The notes under the pieces were generated by a model, which was not told where the DNA came from, did not search any database, and saw nothing but the letters and a program-made list of their open reading frames with translations. A program made the translations under genes and the position numbers. DNA of 11,643 nucleotides from Campylobacterales bacterium (GTDB lineage Bacteria; Campylobacterota; Campylobacteria; Campylobacterales; Sulfurovaceae): assembly GCA_014763905.1 (NCBI GenBank), contig JACXUN010000019.1:1-11643 (forward strand), read 5' to 3'. Of this stretch, positions 6,059 through 11,643 are shown piece after piece; positions within the stretch are counted from its first letter, which is position 1; each line of letters starts with the position of its first letter.

Positions 6059-6457
6059 ATGAATCGTTTAACTAAAAGTTTTGCAGTAGGCTTCCTACTT
6101 ATCTTCGGAATGGGAGGGGTTTGTCAGGCTGATGCTCCTGCAAATTTACCAAAAAGTACTAAAAGTGAAACTGTAGATGAAGCAGTAGCCGGGGATGATC
6201 TACCACCAATGCAATTAGAAGTTGAGCAATCAACTGCTACCAATCCAGACCTCAAAAAAGGAAAAGGGTGTGCGGATGTTAAAGGACTCGAAGAGGTTCA
6301 AGGTAAAATCATGGTCGCGGCTCCGGATCTTCCTGAAGCAGAGACTATCTCTTGTGAGGATGGAGGGTGCAACGGTCTTCCAGAAGCAAAACTTCACCCT
6401 TATACCGTTCTTTCGATTCCAACCGCCAAAACTGAAGTGGCTTGCGAAGAAGAATAA
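6059..6457 (+). CDS. small secreted acidic cysteine protein, unknown function
   Basis: I do not recognise this 132-residue protein. It begins with a clear signal peptide: positive MNRLTK, hydrophobic 7-21, and an AxA site with likely cleavage after Ala26 (ADA/PAN). Cys22 lies in the signal region but is not in a proper lipobox (Gly-Gly-Val before it). The mature part of about 106 residues is acidic and low in aromatics. It has four cysteines: C71, C99 and C104 (SCEDGGC), and C129 four residues from the end. That even number fits two disulfides or a metal site in the periplasm. It has its own strong ribosome site and a hairpin after the stop. It is divergent from a secreted thioredoxin-fold gene, which could act on its cysteines; this is inference only. 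Confidence 0.75.
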   Translation: MNRLTKSFAVGFLLIFGMGGVCQADAPANLPKSTKSETVDEAVAGDDLPPMQLEVEQSTATNPDLKKGKGCADVKGLEEVQGKIMVAAPDLPEAETISCEDGGCNGLPEAKLHPYTVLSIPTAKTEVACEEE

Positions 6458-6464
6458 CCAACCC

Positions 6465-6496
6465 AGTATGTTAAGTAAGGGCTTGCTTAACATACT
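6465..6496. terminator. stem-loop after the small secreted protein gene
   Basis: AGTATGTTAAG (6465-6475) pairs perfectly with CTTAACATACT (6486-6496), an 11-bp stem with a 10-base loop, starting eight bases after the stop. No T run follows (CTCTAGC), so it may be a processing or stabilising hairpin rather than a classic terminator. A smaller TAGC/GCTA hairpin follows at 6500-6511. Confidence 0.55.
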
Positions 6497-6532
6497 CTCT
6501 AGCTTACGCTAACGAAATCCAAACTTTATTTC

Positions 6533-6541
6533 TGCTATAAT
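6533..6541 (+). promoter_or_regulatory. extended -10 promoter for the dapC-murC operon
   Basis: TGCTATAAT (6533-6541) is a full extended -10 box. The region 17 bases upstream (CGAAAT) is not a good -35, which is usual in this phylum. The transcript would start near 6548, about 20 bases before the TTG start. Confidence 0.6.
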
Positions 6542-6568
6542 CTGCCCTAAAAAATTAGGCACACTATC

Positions 6569-7696
6569 TTGACTTTCGAAACCTATCCATTTGAAAAACT
6601 TAGCATTTTACTTGATCCTATCACCCCAAATCCTGAGTATGAACCGCTTAGTCTCACCATCGGTGAACCGCAGTTTGATACCCCGGAATTTATCCTAGAG
6701 AGACTCAGAGCCTCTGCCCCGCTGCTCAATAAATATCCCAAAACATCCGGCGAAACATCACTCCGTGAAGGGATGCTCACCTATCTAAAAAACCGTTTTG
6801 ACCTCACGCTCACCAATGAGCAGATCATTCCAACCTTTGGAACTCGGGAGGTGCTTTTCAATTTTCCGCAATTTCTGCTCCATGATATTGATCAACCGAT
6901 TATGGCTTTTCCTAATCCTTTTTATCAGATTTATGAAGGAGCGGCTAAAGCGAGTCGTGCGGAGGCAATCTACCTCAATCTCACTCCAGAAAACAACTTT
7001 ACGCCAACCATCGATGAAGAACAGCTCAAAGAGTGCCATTTCGTCATCCTCAATACCCCTAACAATCCGACCGCATCGGTCATGCTGATGGACGAACTCA
7101 AACAATGGGTCGAGTTGGCTCTCAAGTATGACTTTGTACTCCTCAACGATGAGTGTTATATCGATCTCTATCTCGATCAACCCTTCCCTTCCCTACTCAA
7201 TGCCAGTATCGAAGTCGGAAACCCGGCGTTCAAAAATGTTTTGGTCATAAACTCCATCTCCAAACGTTCATCAGCTCCGGGTCTGCGTTCCGGATTTATC
7301 GCCGGTGATGCGGAGATTCTCCGAGAATATATGACCTATCGAACCTATGTCGGGTGTGCTTCACCCCTGCCATTGCAAGAGGCAGCTGCCGTTGCGTGGG
7401 CAGATCAAGCACATGTGGAGGGCTTCAGAGCCAAATATATCCGCAATTTTGAAATCGCTCGTGAACTCTTGGGCGTTGAACCGCCGTTAGGAACTTTCTA
7501 TATCTGGTTATCCGTCGGTGATGAGATAGAATTTACGAAAAAACTCTATCAAAACTACAATCTCAAAGTCATTCCGGGAACATTCTTGGGTCGAGAAGGA
7601 CAAGGCAAAGGTTTTATACGACTGGCATTGGTCTATGAAGCCGATAAAACACGCGAAGCACTAAGCAGAATTAAAAAAGCACTAGAGGAGAAATAA
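6569..7696 (+). CDS. dapC: PLP aminotransferase, probable succinyldiaminopimelate transaminase
   Basis: This is a class I/II PLP-dependent aminotransferase of 375 residues, probably transferring the amino group in the succinylated lysine/diaminopimelate pathway. Visible landmarks are KYPKTSGETSLREGM (55-69), NTPNNPT (162-168) with the cofactor-binding Asn, NDECY (193-197, Asp194 facing the pyridine nitrogen), SISKRSSAPGLRSGF (229-243) with the Schiff-base Lys232, and FIRLAL (349-354) with the substrate carboxylate Arg351. The start is a TTG with only a weak TTAGG ribosome site. It is chosen because the FETYPFEKL opening is typical of the Campylobacterota DapC-like proteins and no ATG occurs until residue 69. 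The substrate call leans on family resemblance and on murC in the same operon. A different amino acid aminotransferase cannot be excluded. Confidence 0.8.
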   Translation: MTFETYPFEKLSILLDPITPNPEYEPLSLTIGEPQFDTPEFILERLRASAPLLNKYPKTSGETSLREGMLTYLKNRFDLTLTNEQIIPTFGTREVLFNFPQFLLHDIDQPIMAFPNPFYQIYEGAAKASRAEAIYLNLTPENNFTPTIDEEQLKECHFVILNTPNNPTASVMLMDELKQWVELALKYDFVLLNDECYIDLYLDQPFPSLLNASIEVGNPAFKNVLVINSISKRSSAPGLRSGFIAGDAEILREYMTYRTYVGCASPLPLQEAAAVAWADQAHVEGFRAKYIRNFEIARELLGVEPPLGTFYIWLSVGDEIEFTKKLYQNYNLKVIPGTFLGREGQGKGFIRLALVYEADKTREALSRIKKALEEK

Positions 7697-7699
7697 CAT

Positions 7700-8290
7700 A
7701 TGCAGCAAAACAAAATCGATATCAAAGCATTGAAACAAAACCAAGAGTTTCTGAAAAATTTGGAACTGCTTGAAGAGGAGATGAGAGAGCAAAACAGTAT
7801 CGCCAAAGGCTATCAGGTACTCGATGCCAAGCTGCTTTTGGAAGCCGATGAAGAAGAGATCAATGATCTCTTTACGTTTATTGTCAATAACGCATTTGAT
7901 ACCTTAGCCGACAATCTGACCCAACACAAAGGGTTTAGTATGACCAATCCAGAAGAGCTAGCCACCGCCAGAGCCATCTATGAACACGGTATCCAGCGAT
8001 ACAGCGAAAATGATATCAAAGGAGCCAAAGAGATCTTCTTAGTACTCCACCACACCATTGAGGATGATGAACTCAAAGACTCTATGATGATTCATGCCTG
8101 TGCGGTAATGGCGGGTCACTCCTTTGAGGACTTTATCCAAAATCTGGTCGATACCAAAGGGTATGACGAGCTTGACCCGACGGCATTTTTTATCAAAAGC
8201 TTTACCCAGCCAAACGATATCCTCCTAACGATGTTCAAAAATTATGTCAAAGTCGGTAAAGAAGCGCTCAAAGTCTTAGAAAAGTCGTAA
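7700..8290 (+). CDS. conserved-looking cytoplasmic protein with TPR-like stretch
   Basis: I do not recognise a named family for this 196-residue, mostly helical, acidic protein. It has no signal peptide or membrane segment. The N-terminal 40 residues are charged and probably coiled. Residues about 87-138 (ATARAIYEHGIQRYSEND, then KGAKEIFLVLHH, then an alanine-rich helix) have the small-large helix pairing of tetratricopeptide repeats, like those of type III secretion chaperones. That is a weak resemblance by eye. It starts three bases after the dapC stop, with AGGAG (7686-7690) inside the end of dapC, so the two are surely co-transcribed. Lying between dapC and murC, it may serve cell-wall precursor synthesis, though no motif shows this. 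Confidence 0.85.
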   Translation: MQQNKIDIKALKQNQEFLKNLELLEEEMREQNSIAKGYQVLDAKLLLEADEEEINDLFTFIVNNAFDTLADNLTQHKGFSMTNPEELATARAIYEHGIQRYSENDIKGAKEIFLVLHHTIEDDELKDSMMIHACAVMAGHSFEDFIQNLVDTKGYDELDPTAFFIKSFTQPNDILLTMFKNYVKVGKEALKVLEKS

Positions 8291-8332
8291 GGTCAATCAA
8301 TATTATCAATCAAATTTTTATAGGATCAATAG

Positions 8333-9646
8333 ATGAAAATACACTTTATCGGTATCGGCGGTATCGGTCTCTCTGCCCTTGCCAAATTTTTAGCCAATGA
8401 CGGTCACCAAATCTCCGGTTCAGATATCAAACAGACCGAGATCACCAATGATCTAGCTCTCAATTTCGGAGCCAAAATTACTATCCCACATCATGCGGAT
8501 GCCGTAGAAGGGGTTGACCGCGTCATCTACTCGGCTGCCGTCCGCCCTACCAATCCGGAGTACCAACGAGCCAAAGAGCTAGGTATCGAACTGCTTTCAC
8601 GTAAAGAGTCACTCAAAACCATTTTGGGTTCCAAAGAGGTTTATGCTGTCGGCGGAGCTCACGGGAAAAGTACCACTTCGGCGATGCTGGCTTCCATTAT
8701 CCCCAACTCCAATGCCCTGATCGGTGCCATCAGCAAAGAGTTCGGCTCCAATGTCCGATATGTCGACAATAACCGCATCGTATTTGAAGCGGATGAGAGT
8801 GATGAGAGCTTCCTCAACTCCAACCCGCACATGGCAATCGTCACCAATGTCGAACCGGAACATATGGAGTACTATGGATATGATGAAGAGAAATTTTATA
8901 ACGCCTATCGCAACTTCCTCAATCTCGCCAAAATTCGGGTCATCAATGCCGAGGATGAGTTTCTCTCGACTCTTGATATCGATGCTCTGAGACTCTATCC
9001 TTCTCGGGATATCACCGAACTGGAGTTTGTACTGGTCAATGGCGAACCACACACCAAATTCAAGCTCAAAGAGTATGGAACTTTTGAAGTTTTCGGCTTT
9101 GGTGAACATATCGCATTGGATGCTGCTTTAGCGATATTTGGGGCATTGAAGATGAGAGAAGATATCGAAGATATCCGACAAAACTTGCTTCACTACAAAG
9201 GAATCAAAAAACGGTTCGACATTATTCAGAACCAAGAGAACTGCGTCGTGATTGACGATTACGGTCACCACCCTACTGAGATCAGAGCAACCATGAAATC
9301 ACTCATGCACTACAAAGAGCTTCGAGGATTCAATAAGCTTCGGGTTATCTGGCAACCACACAAATACAGCCGAACCATCGACAATCTACCCGGGTTTGTC
9401 AAATGTTTTGAGGGAGCCGATGAGCTGGTGATCCTACCGATCTGGGCAGCCGGTGAACTGGAGGTCGATATCGATCTCAAAGGTGCTTTCAGCCGATACA
9501 CACTCCACATGGCAGACCACATCACCCGCAAAGACGGCGTAGTCAAAGTGATCAAAGAGGGCAATATCATCACCGAATACCGTGACAATCTCATCGTCGC
9601 TTTTGGAGCGGGTGATATCACCTATCAAATCCGAGGAGAGGGCTAA
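8333..9646 (+). CDS. murC: UDP-N-acetylmuramate--L-alanine ligase
   Basis: This cytoplasmic Mur ligase adds L-alanine to UDP-MurNAc using ATP, the first step of the peptidoglycan stem peptide. The 437 residues show the N-terminal nucleotide-binding GIGGIGLSALA (7-17), a P-loop GAHGKSTTS (108-116) in place of the commoner GTHGKTTT, FEADESDESFL (151-161), TNVEPEHMEYY (171-181), DDYGHHPTEI (308-317), WQPHKYSRT (340-348) and GAGDIT (425-430). It is shorter than the 490-residue E. coli enzyme, as is usual in the phylum. TAGGA (8321-8325) lies seven bases before the ATG. The 42-base gap from the preceding gene holds a direct repeat, TCAATCAA (8293-8300 and 8306-8313), and no clear promoter, so murC is probably the last gene of the dapC operon. 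Confidence 0.96.
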   Translation: MKIHFIGIGGIGLSALAKFLANDGHQISGSDIKQTEITNDLALNFGAKITIPHHADAVEGVDRVIYSAAVRPTNPEYQRAKELGIELLSRKESLKTILGSKEVYAVGGAHGKSTTSAMLASIIPNSNALIGAISKEFGSNVRYVDNNRIVFEADESDESFLNSNPHMAIVTNVEPEHMEYYGYDEEKFYNAYRNFLNLAKIRVINAEDEFLSTLDIDALRLYPSRDITELEFVLVNGEPHTKFKLKEYGTFEVFGFGEHIALDAALAIFGALKMREDIEDIRQNLLHYKGIKKRFDIIQNQENCVVIDDYGHHPTEIRATMKSLMHYKELRGFNKLRVIWQPHKYSRTIDNLPGFVKCFEGADELVILPIWAAGELEVDIDLKGAFSRYTLHMADHITRKDGVVKVIKEGNIITEYRDNLIVAFGAGDITYQIRGEG

Positions 9647-9656
9647 TAAACCCTCT
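9637..9656. terminator. hairpin over the murC stop
   Basis: AGAGGG (9637-9642) pairs with CCCTCT (9651-9656) around an 8-base loop that contains the murC stop codon. AATTAA follows rather than a T run, so termination strength is doubtful. Confidence 0.4.
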
Positions 9657-9658
9657 AA

Positions 9659-9751
9659 TTAACCGATAAATTTCCCGCTTTGGGTGCGTTGGGCATCCAT
9701 GATCTCGATCTCTCTGGCTCCTGAGATTACAATCCCGTCATTCTGATTATG
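9659..9751 (-). pseudogene. possible 30-codon gene remnant
   Basis: On the leftward strand, 30 codons free of stops end in TAA at 9661-9659, just beside the murC terminator, where a convergent gene would be expected to end. The translation is protein-like (GIVISGAREIEI, then DAQRTQSGKFIG at the end), and the stretch is richer in G+C than the flanking AT-rich promoter DNA. A TGA immediately precedes the first codon, and no start with a ribosome site is present. It would therefore be only the C-terminal tail of a lost gene. Thirty open codons can easily arise by chance, and I cannot name a parent protein. Confidence 0.3.
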
Positions 9752-9798
9752 TCAATTTGACATTTTTTTTAATATTCTAGGATATTTTTTTGTATAAT
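9749..9798 (+). promoter_or_regulatory. recG promoter with overlapping palindrome
   Basis: TATAAT (9793-9798), preceded by a T run and a G, is a typical Campylobacterota -10 box and would start transcription about 16 bases before the recG ATG. An alternative is TTGACA (9757-9762) with GATATT (9781-9786) at 18 bases. The perfect palindrome ATGTCAA-T-TTGACAT (9749-9763), followed by eight T (9763-9770), overlaps that -35. It could be an operator, or a terminator for rightward transcripts arriving from murC. Confidence 0.55.
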
Positions 9799-9820
9799 GT
9801 TCTTAAAAAATGGAGAAGGT

Positions 9821-11632
9821 ATGCAAGAGGCGAAGGCACTGTTTGAAAAGCTTAAGATCATATCGCTGCTGGATCTTGCTCTCTTAACGCCGTCGAGTTA
9901 TGATGATACTACTTTAGCCGCTTCAATTCAAGTAGGCAAAATGCAGACCTTTGAAGCGACCGTTGAGGAGGTCGCAACCATTAACGGACGGCTGCGTATC
10001 CGGTTTTATCTCCTGCAATTCAATCGACGGCTTAGTTCGATACTCTTTCGCGTCACTCCATATCATAAAAAAATCTTTACCGTCGGAAGTCATCATTATA
10101 TTCAGGGAAGAGTAGAGAACTTTCGCAGTGAGTTGCAGATGTCTCAGCCCAAATCATTGAAAAAAGTCGGCACAATCATTCCTAAATATTCAACCGCACT
10201 CAAAGAGAGCAGTATCCGTTCTCTGATAGAGTATTATATCACCGAATCCAATCTCTATGCCGAGGGGCTGCAAGCCAGAGAGGTCAAGACACTGTTGGGA
10301 CTGCATTATCCTACCAGTATGGAACAGATCGAGCGTATGGATATCGAGGCACTAAAGTTTGTCGAAGCGTTTAATCACATGAAAAAGCTCAAAGGCAAAC
10401 GGAAATTTTTTCCGGCTATCGCACCACTTGAAAACAATCTCCAGCGTTTTTTTGAATCCCTGCCGTTTCAGTTGACCAAAGAGCAGCAACGGGTGATCCA
10501 TGAGATACGCAATGATCTCCGTGATGCTTCCAAAGCGGCGAAACGGATTGTGATCGGGGATGTCGGTTCGGGGAAAACAGCGGTGATTTTAGCGGCGGCA
10601 ATGATTGCGTATCCGCAGAAGTCGATTTTGATGGCTCCGACTTCACTGCTGGCGATGCAGATTTATGAAGAGGCGATGAAACTTTTACCAAGTGAGGTGA
10701 AGGTGGCGTTGGTGATGCAGGGTAAAAGCGAGGGGGAGTATACGACGGCAGATTTCATTATCGGCACCCATGCCTTGCTGCACAAAGAGGATCTGCCCAA
10801 AGCTCCACTGGTGATGGTTGATGAGCAGCATCGATTCGGAACCAAACAGCGGGCGATGCTGGAACAGATGATGGCAGAGGGGGAGAAGAAGCCGCACTAT
10901 CTACAGTTCTCGGCGACACCGATTCCCCGAACTCAAGCGATGATGGAGTCGGAGTTGATCGATGTGAGTCTGATCACCATCACCCCGTTCAAAAAAGATA
11001 TCACGACGATGGTAATCGATAAGTCCGACTTCAGTGAATTGCTACGGGATATCCAAGGGGAAATCGATCAGCAGCATCAGGTATTGATCATCTATCCTTT
11101 GGTCGAAGAGAGTGAGGAGATTCCCTATCAGTCGCTTGATGAAGGGCGAGGATTTTGGGAAAAACGGTTTAATTATGTCTATGTGACACATGGAAAAGAC
11201 CGTAACAAAGAGGAGGTTCTCGTCGAGTTTAGAGAAAAAGGGAATATCCTGCTTGCCACAACGGTGGTAGAGGTGGGGATTTCTCTACCAAGATTGACGA
11301 TGATTGTTGTCGTCGGAGCCGAACGATTGGGATTGGCAACTTTGCATCAGTTACGGGGTCGTGTAGGACGTTTGGGACTCAAAAGCTGGTGCTATCTCTT
11401 TACCCACAACAAAAAGAACGAACGACTCAAAGCTTTTGCCAAAACCCCAAGCGGATTTGATATCGCCAAACTCGATCTCAAATTCCGCAGCAGCGGCGAT
11501 ATATTAGACGGTACGATACAGAGCGGGATGCAGTTTCGGTGGTTGGATTTGGCAGAGGATGAGGAGATTGTCCAAGTGGCAAAAGAACGGATAAACAGGG
11601 GGGAATCATCAAAACAACAAAACAGCATCTAA
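9821..11632 (+). CDS. recG: ATP-dependent DNA helicase RecG
   Basis: RecG remodels stalled replication forks and Holliday junctions by pulling on branched DNA. The 603-residue protein has an N-terminal wedge/OB region (about 1-190, with SLLDLALLTPSSYDD near the start). The helicase motifs follow in order: GDVGSGKT (246-253), MAPTSLLA (271-278), DEQHRFG (334-340), SATPIPRT (364-371), THGKD (456-460), ATTVVEVGISLP (479-490) and QLRGRVGR (510-517). The C-terminal GFDIAKLDLKFRSSGDIL (545-562) is the RecG tail. It is about 90 residues shorter than the E. coli enzyme, mostly in the wedge region, as in relatives. An upstream ATG at 9797 lies inside the TATAAT box and cannot be the start. The ATG at 9821 follows GGAGAAGG. 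Confidence 0.95.
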   Translation: MQEAKALFEKLKIISLLDLALLTPSSYDDTTLAASIQVGKMQTFEATVEEVATINGRLRIRFYLLQFNRRLSSILFRVTPYHKKIFTVGSHHYIQGRVENFRSELQMSQPKSLKKVGTIIPKYSTALKESSIRSLIEYYITESNLYAEGLQAREVKTLLGLHYPTSMEQIERMDIEALKFVEAFNHMKKLKGKRKFFPAIAPLENNLQRFFESLPFQLTKEQQRVIHEIRNDLRDASKAAKRIVIGDVGSGKTAVILAAAMIAYPQKSILMAPTSLLAMQIYEEAMKLLPSEVKVALVMQGKSEGEYTTADFIIGTHALLHKEDLPKAPLVMVDEQHRFGTKQRAMLEQMMAEGEKKPHYLQFSATPIPRTQAMMESELIDVSLITITPFKKDITTMVIDKSDFSELLRDIQGEIDQQHQVLIIYPLVEESEEIPYQSLDEGRGFWEKRFNYVYVTHGKDRNKEEVLVEFREKGNILLATTVVEVGISLPRLTMIVVVGAERLGLATLHQLRGRVGRLGLKSWCYLFTHNKKNERLKAFAKTPSGFDIAKLDLKFRSSGDILDGTIQSGMQFRWLDLAEDEEIVQVAKERINRGESSKQQNSI

Positions 11633-11643
11633 AAATTTTAGCC

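Noticed and set aside
6230..6493. Leftward 87-codon frame over the small secreted protein gene
   Set aside because: It is antisense to a gene with a clear signal peptide and strong ribosome site, and its own start lies within the stem-loop.
8609..9109. Leftward 166-codon frame inside murC
   Set aside because: It is antisense to the conserved MurC central domain. The long frame reflects the codon pattern of murC, and no start signal is present.
1..11643. CRISPR array, tRNA, rRNA, integrase or attachment site
   Set aside because: No regularly spaced repeats, cloverleaf-like sequence, rRNA segments or recombinase genes were seen on either strand.

Overview
The window reads as ordinary chromosome of a Campylobacterota (epsilonproteobacterial) bacterium of the Sulfuricurvum/Sulfurimonas type. 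This is inferred from the protein flavour: a short CoaX, a RecG of about 600 residues, a MurC with a GAHGKST P-loop, a DapC-like aminotransferase, and T-rich promoters with good -10 boxes. No database search was possible, so the genus is a guess. All genes except the two at the accessory patch look intact, and coding density is high.

Left part, leftward strand (1-4072): coaX (type III pantothenate kinase) sits downstream of the wreck of a small winged-helix regulator gene. The regulator is broken by a 117-bp palindromic, non-coding element whose two ends are different but internally self-complementary hairpins. Upstream lies an AT-rich AAA ATPase gene of the AAA_14/DUF4143 type, then dnaX (DNA polymerase III tau/gamma). 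A textbook promoter (TTGACA-N17-TATAAT) with overlapping inverted repeats straddles the end of the ATPase gene and drives the broken regulator into coaX. The ATPase plus regulator look like a small acquired, partly decayed module between housekeeping genes.

Middle part (4073-6568): dnaX diverges from a membrane-anchored neutral zinc metallopeptidase (YpfJ family). This converges on a secreted tandem thioredoxin-fold protein across a folded intergenic stretch. The thioredoxin-like gene diverges in turn from a small secreted, acidic, cysteine-bearing protein of unknown function. The second thioredoxin domain has serine at both positions of the CxxC motif.

Right part, rightward strand (6569-11632): an aminotransferase (probably succinyldiaminopimelate transaminase, dapC), a conserved-looking cytoplasmic protein with a TPR-like stretch, and murC appear to form a peptidoglycan-precursor operon. 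After a 174-bp gap holding a possible 30-codon remnant on the other strand comes recG with its own promoter.

No CRISPR array, tRNA, rRNA, prophage or complete defence system is visible. The most unusual points are the element-broken regulator with its intact strong promoter, the compensatory base changes in the element's end hairpins, and the thioredoxin-fold protein with one active and one inactivated domain next to a secreted cysteine protein.
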